Source: CAIYRG01 sp964446945
GTDB taxonomy: Bacteria; Pseudomonadota; Alphaproteobacteria; Micropepsales; Micropepsaceae
Reading direction: 5' to 3'
Length of the DNA stretch: 64,000 nucleotides
Assembly (NCBI GenBank): GCA_964446945.1
Contig: CAYUQO010000003.1
Coordinates: forward strand, 124,001-188,000
In this document: positions 36,222-45,746 of the stretch, in pieces
Layout: each line of letters starts with the position of its first letter
Position numbering within the stretch: position 1 is the first letter of the stretch
Made by a program: the position numbers and the translations under genes
Notes under the pieces: model-generated
Told to the model about the DNA's origin: nothing
The model's database searches: none
The model's input: only the letters and a program-made list of their open reading frames with translations

Positions 36222-38117
36222 TCAGTTCTGCGGCTCATCCTCGAGGAATGGGAATGAGACCATACCGCAGCAGGAAATGCGAAGACACGGAATCGGCGCA
36301 TGACCCGGCGGCTTTTGCGTCAGTTCGGCAGCCGATAGCCGCCGCACCGGTTGCCCCTGCGCCGCGACCCGCTTCTGGTGCACTGGAGCGGCAGCAGTGC
36401 GCTCCTTTGCAGTCCCGGCCTGATCGATCTCGAGCGTGTCCGGATCGAGCACCACACCGTAATAGTCGCGCGCGGCCGGTAACGAGACATAGCCCTGCCG
36501 GACATCTTCGCGCACCTGCTCGGCGGGGCGATTCAGCGGCGAGCCGAAGCCACCGCCACCACCGGAACGCAGCGCGTAAGCATCGCCTTTCCTGATTTGC
36601 ACGGTCAGGACTTTGGCGTTGGCGCGTTCCTTGTCCCATTCGCCGTCACGGCGCAGCAGAACCTGATTGCCGCTGCCTTCGAGACCGCCATGCAAACCCC
36701 AGGGCAGGCAGTGCGCGCGATCGATACTGGCATTCATCGTGACATCGGTAAGCGCGCGGATCACTGTTTCGCATCCCAATCCGCCGCGATGCTGTCCGGG
36801 TCCGCCGGAATCCTCGATCAGCGCATAGCGTTCGATCAGCAGCGGATATTTCGCTTCGAGCTGTTCGCGCGGGCTGTTATGCGTGTCGCCATCATTGATG
36901 CAGACGGTCGCGGATATCCCGTCTTCGGACAGTTTGGCGCCCCAGCCGCCGCCCAATGGCCCCATATGCGCGAGGAAGAATTTCCCGTCCTTCGGGTCGA
37001 TCCCGTGCACCAGTGAAACGCAGAGATCGGCGTGATGTCCGGCAATCACCTTGTCCGGCAATGCATCGCCGAGAGCCTTGAACACCGTGTCGATGACGGT
37101 CATCGGAAATGTCATCCACCAGCGCATTGGCGCCGGGCGTGTTGCGCTCACCACGCGGCCGGGTGGCACAATCACGGTGAGATTGCGGAACGATCCGTCA
37201 TTGATCGGATAATCGGTCGGCGAAGTCAGGCATTTGAATGCCACCTGCGCGCAGGCATGGCCCGTCGTGATCCCGGAATTGTAAAATCCCCGCACCTGAC
37301 GCGAAACGTCGCTCAGGTCGACAGTCATCTCGTCGCCTTTGACTTCCACGCGCACCTTGATCGGGATCGGTGCCCCGAGATTGACGCCATCGTCATCCAT
37401 GAAGGATTGCGCTTCATAGACGCCGTCGGGAATCCCCCGCGTCCGTGCCCGCGCTGCTTTTTCCGACTGATCCATGATCAGTGCGATCGCCTGCAGCACT
37501 TCGGCGCGGCCATATCGCGTCACCAGTTCCAGGAAGCGCTTTTCGCCGGTTTTCACCGCCGTGATTTGGGCGCGCAGATCGCCCATGGCGCGCTCCGGAA
37601 TCCGCACATTCATGCGGATGATGTCCACGAGGTCCTGATTCACCACGCCGCGGCGGGCATATTTGATAATCGGGATTTGTATGCCTTCGGAAAATATATC
37701 GGTCGTGACTCCGCCGAGTTGACCTCCGACATCCTGCCAATGCGCCATGCAGCAGGCGAACGCGATCAACTCGCCGTTGTGGAAAATCGGCAGCGAAAAC
37801 GTCATGTGGTTGAGATGACTGCCCGTGATGTAAGCGTCATTGGTGAGCAGGATGTCGCCCGGCTCGATATTCTCCTTCCCGAAATGTTTGAGTTTGGCCT
37901 TTATGGTTTCTGCCATGCCGCGAATGAAAGTCGGCAATCCAAGTCCAATCGAAACAGTCTGCCCGTCGGCGGTGAACAACCCGACGGTAAAATCCAGCGC
38001 CTCATAAATGATCATATTGTAGGCGGTGCGCATCAGATTGGTTTTCATCTCTTCCGTGACGGCCATCACGCCGTTGCGGACGATTTCAACCAGCACCGGA
38101 TCAACAGATTTCGTCAT
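36222..38117 (-). CDS. hyuB: Hydantoinase B / oxoprolinase family subunit
   Basis: A 631-residue partner of hydantoinase A in ATP-dependent opening of hydantoin, 5-oxoproline or acetophenone-carboxylase-type substrates. It begins DPVLVEIVRNGVMAVTEEM, the standard N terminus of HyuB, and contains NDAYITGSHLNHMTF near 110 and GGGGGFGSPLNRPAEQV near 530. The typical length is about 550-590, so the final 60 residues (proline- and basic-rich) are extra. Start overlaps the HyuA stop by four bases (ATGA), so both subunits are co-translated. Confidence 0.86.
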   Translation of the reverse strand: MTKSVDPVLVEIVRNGVMAVTEEMKTNLMRTAYNMIIYEALDFTVGLFTADGQTVSIGLGLPTFIRGMAETIKAKLKHFGKENIEPGDILLTNDAYITGSHLNHMTFSLPIFHNGELIAFACCMAHWQDVGGQLGGVTTDIFSEGIQIPIIKYARRGVVNQDLVDIIRMNVRIPERAMGDLRAQITAVKTGEKRFLELVTRYGRAEVLQAIALIMDQSEKAARARTRGIPDGVYEAQSFMDDDGVNLGAPIPIKVRVEVKGDEMTVDLSDVSRQVRGFYNSGITTGHACAQVAFKCLTSPTDYPINDGSFRNLTVIVPPGRVVSATRPAPMRWWMTFPMTVIDTVFKALGDALPDKVIAGHHADLCVSLVHGIDPKDGKFFLAHMGPLGGGWGAKLSEDGISATVCINDGDTHNSPREQLEAKYPLLIERYALIEDSGGPGQHRGGLGCETVIRALTDVTMNASIDRAHCLPWGLHGGLEGSGNQVLLRRDGEWDKERANAKVLTVQIRKGDAYALRSGGGGGFGSPLNRPAEQVREDVRQGYVSLPAARDYYGVVLDPDTLEIDQAGTAKERTAAAPVHQKRVAAQGQPVRRLSAAELTQKPPGHAPIPCLRISCCGMVSFPFLEDEPQN

Positions 38118-40180
38118 GCGCCAGCCACCGCAATCACGAGATTGCCGCTGCTGTCGACGGTGAGTTCATCGCCGGGAAACAGCACAGTCGTCGAGGCATG
38201 TTCTTCGATCAGCGCCGGACCAGAAATGCGATTTCCCGATTGCAGCAAGGTGCGGTCGAAAATTGCCGTTTCCGCGGTTGCACCGCCGAACCAGACCGGC
38301 CGTATACCCTGCCGCGCGGCATGCACGGGCTCCGTTCCACCATGCGCAACATCTTCGAATGATGGTTTGGCCAACCGGCCGGTCACGGAGCTGCGGAGCG
38401 AGGCGATTTCGGCCCGCTCACCCGGCGCCGAGGTACCATAGCGCGTGTGATGGATGTGATCGAAGAGTCCCTTGATCGCCGACCGGTCCTGCCGCTCGAA
38501 ATGCTCGAGCGGAACATCAACGGTGACAAGATGCTCCTGACCGACATAACGCATGTCGAGCGCGCGGGAGATTTGCACGGAGCCGGCGGGTACGCCTGCC
38601 TGTTGGATGGCACTCCGCCCTTGCCCTTCCATCTCGCCGAAGATGGTTTCAAATTGGCCGAAGTCGAGATCGTCAAGTTTGGTGAAGCGCGTTTGCACGT
38701 AATCATATCGGAGGTCGCAGAACAGCATGCCGATGGCCGAGAAGTGCCCGGGAGCACGCGGGATCAGAACGCGCCGGATGCCGATCTCACGCGCGAGCGC
38801 CGATGCGTGCAGCGGGCCTGCGCCGCCATACGCGACGAGGACGAAATTGCCGGCATCCAGTCCGCGCGAAGTCGTGACGCTTTTGACCGCATAGGCCATC
38901 TGCGTCACCGCAATCTGCGCGATGCCATTCGCGGCCTCGATCAGATTCATTCCGAGCGGACCGGCGATTTTGCCATAGAGCGCGCGCTCCGCCGCGCGAA
39001 TATCGAGGCGCATCTCGCCGCCCAAGAACCGCGTTGCACCGAGCCGCCCGAGCACAAGATTGGCGTCGGTGACAGTTGGCTCCTCGCCGCCCAATCCGTA
39101 ACACGCCGGACCGGGTGCGGCGCCTGCGCTGCGCGGGCCGACATTCAGTGCACCGCCTTCGGAGACAAAAGCGATTGAGCCGCCGCCGGTCCCGACTTCG
39201 ACAATATCGATCATTGGAATCTGAACCGGCAACGCGGTCTCATACCCGCCGACCAGGGCCGCGCCGGTCGTCAGCACCTGCCCTTCCGAAATCACGCCGG
39301 CTTTCGCAGTTGTCCCGCCCATGTCGAATGCGATGGCGTTATCGATCCGGCTGTCACGGCATACCGCCTGCGCCGCCACAACACCGGCGGCCGGACCGGA
39401 TTCCAGCATGCGCACACATTGACGCTGCGCCTGTTCGAAGCTGAACAAACCTCCGGTCGATTGCACGACCAGAAATGCCCCGGCAAATCCGAGTTCGCGC
39501 AAATGGCTGTCGATCTCCCGAAGATATCCCGCGACGCGTGGTCCGATATAGGCGTTGGCCGCAACCGTGGACGCACGCTCGAACTCGCGATATTCCTGCG
39601 ACAGCTCATGCGAGACGGTAATGAATGCGCCCGGTATCGCTTCCTGCAGAATGTGTTTGGCGCGCAATTCATGTGCCGGGTTGCGATAGCAATGCAGGAA
39701 CAGCACAGCGACCGCTTCAACGCCTTCGCGCCGCAGTTTTTCGCCAAGCGCTGAAATCTCCGCATCATTGAGCGGGGTCAGCACTTCGCCGCTGGCCAGC
39801 AGGCGCTCATCCACTTCATGCCGGTCCACGCGTGGGATCAGCGGCTGGTGCTTGCGGAAATAGAGATTGTACGAGTCCGGACGGTTGACCCGGCCGATTT
39901 CATAGATGTCGCGAAATCCTTTGGTGATCAGCAGCGCCGCGCGCGCGCCGGTCCGCTCCAGCATTGTGTTAATGGCGATGGTCGAACCGTGCAGGAAAAG
40001 ACCGGCATCGGCTGCGTTAGAACCGGTCTTCAAGATTCCCGCCTCGATTCCCTTTACCAGGACATCGGGTGTCGTGAGCGCCTTGCCCAGCGCGAGCCTG
40101 CCACTCGACGGATCGAATGATGCGACATCCGTGAATGTGCCGCCGACATCACCGGCAATTCGCAGCGGGCCGGATTTCAT
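38114..40180 (-). CDS. hyuA: Hydantoinase A / oxoprolinase family subunit
   Basis: A 688-residue ATP-using subunit. The N-terminal phosphate motif GDVGGTFTDVASFD is at 8-21, and a second ASKHA-type motif AFDMGGTTAKAGV lies near 290, which matches the hydantoinase A N-terminal plus core domains. With HyuB it would hydrolyse a cyclic imide/amide or carboxylate a ketone using ATP. The substrate is unknown; the upstream Bug-type binding protein, separated by three bases, may deliver it. Confidence 0.88.
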   Translation of the reverse strand: MKSGPLRIAGDVGGTFTDVASFDPSSGRLALGKALTTPDVLVKGIEAGILKTGSNAADAGLFLHGSTIAINTMLERTGARAALLITKGFRDIYEIGRVNRPDSYNLYFRKHQPLIPRVDRHEVDERLLASGEVLTPLNDAEISALGEKLRREGVEAVAVLFLHCYRNPAHELRAKHILQEAIPGAFITVSHELSQEYREFERASTVAANAYIGPRVAGYLREIDSHLRELGFAGAFLVVQSTGGLFSFEQAQRQCVRMLESGPAAGVVAAQAVCRDSRIDNAIAFDMGGTTAKAGVISEGQVLTTGAALVGGYETALPVQIPMIDIVEVGTGGGSIAFVSEGGALNVGPRSAGAAPGPACYGLGGEEPTVTDANLVLGRLGATRFLGGEMRLDIRAAERALYGKIAGPLGMNLIEAANGIAQIAVTQMAYAVKSVTTSRGLDAGNFVLVAYGGAGPLHASALAREIGIRRVLIPRAPGHFSAIGMLFCDLRYDYVQTRFTKLDDLDFGQFETIFGEMEGQGRSAIQQAGVPAGSVQISRALDMRYVGQEHLVTVDVPLEHFERQDRSAIKGLFDHIHHTRYGTSAPGERAEIASLRSSVTGRLAKPSFEDVAHGGTEPVHAARQGIRPVWFGGATAETAIFDRTLLQSGNRISGPALIEEHASTTVLFPGDELTVDSSGNLVIAVAGA

Positions 40181-40183
40181 CCG

Positions 40184-41224
40184 TCAGGATTTTTCCGCGC
40201 TTGCGGCGAGCTTCAGCACATCGGGTGGCGTTGCGTAGAGCTCCCTGATCAGCGTTTCGACATCGCCGCCGGAGACTGGCCGGACCTCGAGATTCAGCCG
40301 TTTGGCTTCGGCGAGGAATTCGGGATCTTTCATGGTCGCATCGAAAGCCGCACGGAGCGCCTGCAGCCGTTCGGGCGGCAATCCCGGCGGCGCGGCGAAT
40401 GGCCTTGCGATGCTCTGGCGCGAGACGATCAGTTTCAACGCGGCCTTATTTTGCGGGCTGGTTGGAAGATCCATCACCGAGGGCACATTCGGCAGGCCGT
40501 CAAATTTCTCCAGGCCGAGCTGCAGAACGATATTGATCTTCTTGTTGTCGAGCAGCGCCTTGTTCTCGCTCAAGAGGCTGCTCCACGACCAGCCGCAGCG
40601 GCCGCCCACCTCGCCGCGCTCCATGCCAAGCACGATATCGGCGCCGCCGTTCGAATAACCGGTGACGACCTTGGCCGGCAAATGGAACAGGTTGCGCAGC
40701 ACGGTGGGGAAGATTTCGCTGTCCGCGCCGGCCGCCGACGCGCCGATGGTCGAGGGTTTTGTTTCGACGTCGTGCCAGGTCTTGATGCCGCTCGTACCCC
40801 AATAGGCGCAGATCGACACTTCATTGCTGACGCTACCGACCCAGCCGAATTTCGTCGCGTCGAACTGCATGCCCTGGGCATGGCCCAACAGCGGCTCGAT
40901 CGCGAGTCCGCGGGCGAAGGTGGCGATGACTGTGCCGTCCTTGTGCGCCACGTTGTAAAGATAGTTCATGACCTTGACGCCGCCGGCGCCCGGCATGTTC
41001 TGCGGCACCATCGTTGGATTGCCGGGAATATGACGGCCCATGTAGCGCGCGAGCGTGCGGGCGTAGAGATCGTAACCGCCGCCCGGACCGAACCCGACCA
41101 ATACCTGCACTGTCTTGCCGCGGTAGAAATCGGCAACCGAGTCTGCCGCCTGCGCCTGGCCGACCCCCAGCATCAGCATGACCGGGACGGCCATGAACGC
41201 AACCGCACGCCCGAAATCCTTCAT
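40184..41224 (-). CDS. Bug/TctC-family tripartite-type solute-binding protein
   Basis: A 346-residue protein with a signal peptide (MKDFGRAVAFMAVPVMLML... ending AQAAD near 25) and the TctC/Bug features FYRGKTVQVLVGFGPGGGYD near 30-49 and PQNMPGAGG near 73. Such proteins capture carboxylates for TctAB permeases, which are absent here. The ATG at 41224 has GGAAGG upstream; the longer frame from 41443 is a shadow. First gene after the internal terminator and coupled to hyuA (3-base gap). Confidence 0.85.
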   Translation of the reverse strand: MKDFGRAVAFMAVPVMLMLGVGQAQAADSVADFYRGKTVQVLVGFGPGGGYDLYARTLARYMGRHIPGNPTMVPQNMPGAGGVKVMNYLYNVAHKDGTVIATFARGLAIEPLLGHAQGMQFDATKFGWVGSVSNEVSICAYWGTSGIKTWHDVETKPSTIGASAAGADSEIFPTVLRNLFHLPAKVVTGYSNGGADIVLGMERGEVGGRCGWSWSSLLSENKALLDNKKINIVLQLGLEKFDGLPNVPSVMDLPTSPQNKAALKLIVSRQSIARPFAAPPGLPPERLQALRAAFDATMKDPEFLAEAKRLNLEVRPVSGGDVETLIRELYATPPDVLKLAASAEKS

Positions 41225-41248
41225 CTCACGACCTTCCAAATGGCGGAT

Positions 41249-41281
41249 AAAAAAAGAGCGCACGCTGGCACGCGTGCGCTC
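41249..41281 (-). terminator. Rho-independent terminator between two solute-binding genes
   Basis: A perfect 10-bp stem GAGCGCACGC/GCGTGCGCTC with a six-base loop is followed on the minus strand by seven Ts (A run at 41249-41255). It lies directly after the NMT1-like gene ending at 41290 and 25 bases before the Bug-type ATG, so it would separate or attenuate transcription within the row. Confidence 0.85.
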
Positions 41282-41289
41282 CGATGACA

Positions 41290-42231
41290 TTAGGCGTGCA
41301 GCCCGGCCGCTACATGCGCGCGCGACTGAACCTGCATATTGACCAGTTCGAGCGGAGAGTCTGTCTGCTCCAGCATGCCCCAGCTCTTCAACCATTCCAG
41401 CGTCCGCTGCATTTCGTCGAGCGGAATTGGCGCCGGATCGCAAACCACGATGCGGCTTTCCCGGATATCTTCGGGTTTCAGCGTCCCGATCTCCGGATCC
41501 TTCGCTTTATGATAGTCGATGAAATAATGCAGATAGGCTTTCTTGTTGGCATTGATCAGCGCGACGGCCTTGCGCACGGCGCGGTTGAATGCGCCATAGG
41601 TCTCCGCATCGACGCGATCCGACGCCACTTCTGTACCGTGATAGAAGGCCGAGCAGATCGTCCGGCAACCCTTCTTTTCCGCGAGCGTGATGTACGGTTC
41701 GGTAAGCGTCGTGGCTTCGAGCTCACCGCGCATCATGGAATCGAAACGGAAGCGTGAGCCGTTTGGCGCTTTGCAGACTTTGATCAGTTCGCGCGGCAGA
41801 AAACCCTCGAGCAGGTGCAGCGCGAGGTAATGAGTGCCGAAATAGAACGGCACGCCGACACTGCGATTGGCAAGTTGTTGCGCGGTAAACACCGGCGACT
41901 CCGGACGCACGACAATCGCGGCATAGGTGACGATCCCGCGGCGGCCGAGCTGCCGCGAACCAACCCCGGTATCCTGCACGCGGCAGTAATTGCCCCACTC
42001 GCAAGCGTTGTACATGTCGGCTTTGCCCTGCTCCAACAGGCGGCCATGACTGGAAAACGGGTTCTGGCCTTTTTGGCTGGTGATGGCGGTTTCGGTCTTC
42101 TTTTCGACGCCTTTTTCGCGGTCCGCCCATTCGATTTGCAGGCCTTCTGCTTCGAACAGACCTTCGTCAAAGGCGACCAATTCGGGCAAACCCTGGAAGG
42201 GGGCAGTCGTCTCCAAAACTAGCTTCTTCAT
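41290..42231 (-). CDS. NMT1/THI5-like solute-binding-fold protein without signal peptide
   Basis: A 313-residue protein with the NMT1/SsuA fold: LVAFDEGLFEAEGLQIEW near 19-36, AQQLANRSVGVPFYFGTHYLALH near 138-160 and LEATTLTEPYITLAEKKG near 190. There is no N-terminal signal peptide and no ABC permease nearby, so cytoplasmic ligand handling or enzymatic use is possible. The ATG at 42231 lies seven bases after AAGGAG; the ATG two codons upstream is too close to that site. Resembles in fold, not closely in sequence, the protein at 22487. Confidence 0.72.
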   Translation of the reverse strand: MKKLVLETTAPFQGLPELVAFDEGLFEAEGLQIEWADREKGVEKKTETAITSQKGQNPFSSHGRLLEQGKADMYNACEWGNYCRVQDTGVGSRQLGRRGIVTYAAIVVRPESPVFTAQQLANRSVGVPFYFGTHYLALHLLEGFLPRELIKVCKAPNGSRFRFDSMMRGELEATTLTEPYITLAEKKGCRTICSAFYHGTEVASDRVDAETYGAFNRAVRKAVALINANKKAYLHYFIDYHKAKDPEIGTLKPEDIRESRIVVCDPAPIPLDEMQRTLEWLKSWGMLEQTDSPLELVNMQVQSRAHVAAGLHA

Positions 42232-42429
42232 GGTCATGCTCCTTTGCTGGTCCCGGAGGCGATTCGCACTCGGCAAGGGCCGGCGATCAGCCGAAAATCT
42301 GTCGCACAATGATTAAGCCCAAGTGCTTGCATGGTCAAACCGCAGGGGTACAACACTGGGTTTGCGCCTGTTTTTCGTGAAGCAATCGGTTAAACTCCGG
42401 GCGTGCCGGGCAATGGAGCGATTTTAACA

Positions 42430-43356
42430 ATGAATCTGAAAACTACATCTATTGGTGCTCTGCTTGCCGGAGGTCTCTTGACCGTCGCCGGCCCGGTGAC
42501 GGCCCAGGATTCAATTCCCGACCTTTCCGGCCAGTGGAGCCACAGCAATCTTAATCTTGAGCAGCCGGCGACCGGCCCGAAGATCATGACCAACACGCTG
42601 CGCGGCAAGGATGGGTTGATCGATGACAATCTCGGCCGGCTGACCGACTATAAAAGTCCGCTGCTGACGCCTGCTGCCTCCGCCATCGTCGAAGCCCATG
42701 GCAAATACACAATGACAGGACTGTCGCTACCCGATCCGCATAACCAGTGCTGGCCGGAGCCGCCGCCATTCGCGGAGTCAATCCAGATTGAATTCATGCT
42801 GGTGCAGCGGCCGAACGAAGTTCTGATCATTTACTCCAACGATCAGAGGGTCCGTCATATTCCGCTGAATGTTCCGCATCATCAGCCGGTGGTGCCCACC
42901 TATGCCGGCGATTCCGTGGGCCATTATGAAGGCGACACACTCGTCGTCGATACGGTCGGAATAAAGCCGACCAAATGGCCCGTGGTTGACCGCTATGGCA
43001 CGCCCCACAGCGACGCGATGCATGTCATCGAAAGGTTCAGGCTGATCGACGGTAAAGAGTCGCTCGACGCAATGGCGGCGCATCGCCATTTGTTCAACAA
43101 AGGACCGATTCCGAAATTCGACGCCTATGGCGGGGCCTTTGATCTTAACCCGGCCCATAAAGGGCTGCAGGTCTCGATGACGGTTGACGATCCGAAAATG
43201 TTCACCCAGCCGTGGGACGCTTTGGTGACTTATCGGCCGTTCACAAACTGGCCGGAGATGGTCTGCGCCGATCCGCCGTCGCTCACCAACACCACTCTGC
43301 TGGATCTCGGCGCCGGTCCACGCGACGTTCCGGTCGCGCAGAAGCGGGATTTCTGA
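42430..43356 (+). CDS. Secreted protein of the GHYE-GDTLVVDT family, copy 2
   Basis: A 308-residue exported protein; signal peptide to about residue 25 (AGPVTAQD). It shares PDLSGQW near 29, NQCWPEPPPF near 104, VRHIPLN near 141, the core GHYEGDTLVVDTVGIKP near 165, TPHSD near 190, HVIERFRLIDG near 197 and VDDPKMFT near 250. It is the upstream half of a tandem duplication: copy 3 starts six bases later and is about two-thirds identical by eye. I cannot name a function. The ATG at 42430 replaces a longer frame beginning at 42403. Confidence 0.72.
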   Translation: MNLKTTSIGALLAGGLLTVAGPVTAQDSIPDLSGQWSHSNLNLEQPATGPKIMTNTLRGKDGLIDDNLGRLTDYKSPLLTPAASAIVEAHGKYTMTGLSLPDPHNQCWPEPPPFAESIQIEFMLVQRPNEVLIIYSNDQRVRHIPLNVPHHQPVVPTYAGDSVGHYEGDTLVVDTVGIKPTKWPVVDRYGTPHSDAMHVIERFRLIDGKESLDAMAAHRHLFNKGPIPKFDAYGGAFDLNPAHKGLQVSMTVDDPKMFTQPWDALVTYRPFTNWPEMVCADPPSLTNTTLLDLGAGPRDVPVAQKRDF

Positions 43357-43361
43357 GTCGC

Positions 43362-44288
43362 ATGTCGCCTGCGCGCGGCTTGTCGGGCCTCATTGCCGCC
43401 GGAGCGCTGCTCGTTGTGAGCGGCGCCACGGCGGCCAATGGCCCGAGCGTGCCTGATTTGTCGGGCGAGTGGGGGCGCAGCAATTTCAATCTCGAACAAC
43501 CGCCGACGGGGCCGGTCCTGATCGGCAACACGCTGCACAAAAAGGACGGTACGATCGATGACGACGCCGGGCGGCTGGCCGATTATAACAGCCCGCTGCT
43601 GACACCGGCGGCTTCGGCCATTCTCAAGGCGCATGGCGAATTCTCCATGACCGGGCAGTCCATTCCGGATCCGCACAACCAGTGCTGGCCGGAGCCGCCG
43701 CCATTCACAATGATCATTCAGCTTGAGATGATGCTGCTACAGCGGCCGGACGAAGTCGTCCTGATTTATTCGAATGGCCAGCGGATCCGGCACATCCGCC
43801 TGAATTCATCGCACCCGAATCCGCTCGTCCCCACCTATGTTGGGGACTCGACCGGCCATTACGAAGGCGACACGCTGGTCGTCGATACAGTCGGGATCAA
43901 GCCTGGCAAATGGCCGGTGATTGACCGCTACGGCACACCGCGCAGTGATGCGCTCCATGTCACCGAGCGGTACCGGTTGATCGACGGAAAAGCCGCCGAA
44001 GACGCGATGGTGGCGCACCATCACGAATTCACCAAAGCGCCGGTGGCTAAGGAAGACGCCTATGGCGGAATTTTCGATCCTGATACGAGTCACAAGGGCC
44101 TGCAGGTTGAGGTTACGGTTGATGACCCGAAAATGTTTACACGGCCATATACAGGTTTGGTGACCTACCGTCCGCAGTCCAACTGGCCGGAAATGATCTG
44201 CGACGACCCGCCGTCGCTGACCAATACCACCATACTTGAAACCGGCGCTCCGCGGCAGGGGCCAATCGCCGCCAAGCCCGACTTCTGA
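43362..44288 (+). CDS. Secreted protein of the GHYE-GDTLVVDT family, copy 3
   Basis: A 308-residue paralogue of the preceding gene, exactly equal in length, with the same order of motifs (PDLSGEW, NQCWPEPPPF, GHYEGDTLVVDTVGIKP, TPRSD instead of TPHSD, HVTERYRLIDG, VDDPKMFT). A signal peptide ends near residue 25 (GATAAN). The ATG at 43362 follows the upstream stop by five bases, so both are probably one transcript; a longer frame opening at 43212 overlaps copy 2 and is not supported. The MFS carrier gene follows after 89 bases. Confidence 0.72.
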   Translation: MSPARGLSGLIAAGALLVVSGATAANGPSVPDLSGEWGRSNFNLEQPPTGPVLIGNTLHKKDGTIDDDAGRLADYNSPLLTPAASAILKAHGEFSMTGQSIPDPHNQCWPEPPPFTMIIQLEMMLLQRPDEVVLIYSNGQRIRHIRLNSSHPNPLVPTYVGDSTGHYEGDTLVVDTVGIKPGKWPVIDRYGTPRSDALHVTERYRLIDGKAAEDAMVAHHHEFTKAPVAKEDAYGGIFDPDTSHKGLQVEVTVDDPKMFTRPYTGLVTYRPQSNWPEMICDDPPSLTNTTILETGAPRQGPIAAKPDF

Positions 44289-44377
44289 CATCATCCGGAG
44301 CTTGTGTGGCAGCTCTTGGAGGTCACCGGGAGCTCAGATAGGCTCCGGCTAACAAAAAGGTTTGGGCGGAGTCCGGT

Positions 44378-45745
44378 ATGGCGGAGCGCGAAGTCGTCAA
44401 TATCGTAGACGTCGTGGAGGGGCAGGAGAGGACCTGGTTCGCCTGGTCGATATTCCTGATGTGCTGCCTTGTCATGCTGGTCGATGGCTTCAACCAGCAA
44501 TCGCTGAACTATGCGGCTCCGGCGATCATCAAGGACTGGCACATCCAGCGCGCAATGATGACGCCGGTCTTCGACATCAACATCTTCGGTTGGATGATCG
44601 GTTCGATCGCGTTCAGCATGTTGGCCGACCGCTATGGACGCAGGACCGCCATTCTCCTCGCCATATTCGTTTTCGGCATCTTCACGGCGTCACTGCCACT
44701 GGCCACCAACCTCGTGCAGCTATCGGTTTTGCGGTTCATTTCCGCGCTCGGCATCGGCGGCGGAATGCCGATGGCGATTTCGCTGATGGCAGATTACGCC
44801 CAGACCAGGACGCGCGGCTTGAAGGTGACCTTGTTGTATCTTGGATATACCGGCGGATCGTCCGGGGGCGGATTTCTCGCCGCGGCGTTGACGCCGAATT
44901 ACGGCTGGAAATCCGTGTTCCTGGTCGGTGGCGTCGTCAGTATCATCATCGGCATCGTGCTTCTGGCGGCACTGCCGGAATCGGTTCGCTACCTGGTACT
45001 GAAGAAGGGATCAAAGGATCGCATCCTGAAATACGCCCGCAAACTAAGGCCAGGCGCGGCATTCGCATCCGATACGCAATTCGTCATTCATGAAACCGCG
45101 AAAAAGGGCGTTCCGGTGAAGCACCTGTTCACCGAGAGCCGCAGCGCCATGACCCTGTTCCTGTGGTTTGCGCTGGGCCTGTCCTTTGTCACCCACTTCT
45201 TTCTGTCATCGTGGCTTTCGACCCTGTTCTCGGAATATTCAAACGCCATGTCGATCCCGGCCGCGCAGAGGACGTCCGCGCTGTTTCAGGCGGGCGCCGG
45301 TTTTGCGTGGTGTGTCGGATATCTTCTCGATAAGCGCGGAATCCCGATGGTGACGTGGGCGATGTTGCTGGGCGCATTGCCGGTTGCCGCGCTCGGTCTG
45401 GTGGCGGGTGCCGATATCAATGTTGCCCGGGGCGTCTCATTGGCGGCGGGAATTCTCGTGCTGAGCGGCGGCATCGGTCTGAATGCAATTTCGAGCATGA
45501 TCTATCCAACGTTCATACGTTCGACCGGAACCGGCGCGGCCTTCGCGGCGGCACGTATTGGCGCATTGATGGGACCCGCGATTGCCGGCTACCTGATCTA
45601 TCTGCACACGCCGCTGCAAACGATTTTCATCGTGGCGGCCCTGCCGATGCTGGCCGCGGGGGCTGCAACTTTCATGCTGGAACGGTCGATGACTCCGGAA
45701 TCGGCGCGCGAAATGGCGTCACGTTCCGCATTGGCGCGGCACTGA
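44378..45745 (+). CDS. MFS aromatic-acid:proton symporter (AAHS-like)
   Basis: A 455-residue twelve-helix carrier of the aromatic acid:H+ symporter type. The loop 2-3 motif LADRYGRRT is near 84-92. In PcaK-type carriers helix 1 carries DGxD; here it reads VDGFNQQ (about 36-42), so the second acidic residue is Asn. PESVRYL near 205 follows helix 6. It is the first gene of the operon with the class II aldolase, FAD monooxygenase and gentisate-type dioxygenase, and would import their substrate. The TTG of the aldolase gene starts one base after its stop. Confidence 0.85.
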   Translation: MAEREVVNIVDVVEGQERTWFAWSIFLMCCLVMLVDGFNQQSLNYAAPAIIKDWHIQRAMMTPVFDINIFGWMIGSIAFSMLADRYGRRTAILLAIFVFGIFTASLPLATNLVQLSVLRFISALGIGGGMPMAISLMADYAQTRTRGLKVTLLYLGYTGGSSGGGFLAAALTPNYGWKSVFLVGGVVSIIIGIVLLAALPESVRYLVLKKGSKDRILKYARKLRPGAAFASDTQFVIHETAKKGVPVKHLFTESRSAMTLFLWFALGLSFVTHFFLSSWLSTLFSEYSNAMSIPAAQRTSALFQAGAGFAWCVGYLLDKRGIPMVTWAMLLGALPVAALGLVAGADINVARGVSLAAGILVLSGGIGLNAISSMIYPTFIRSTGTGAAFAAARIGALMGPAIAGYLIYLHTPLQTIFIVAALPMLAAGAATFMLERSMTPESAREMASRSALARH

Positions 45746-45746
45746 C

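Noticed and set aside
37032..38441. 469-residue plus-strand open frame
   Set aside because: Spans both hydantoinase genes on the opposite strand; histidine/arginine-rich shadow translation.
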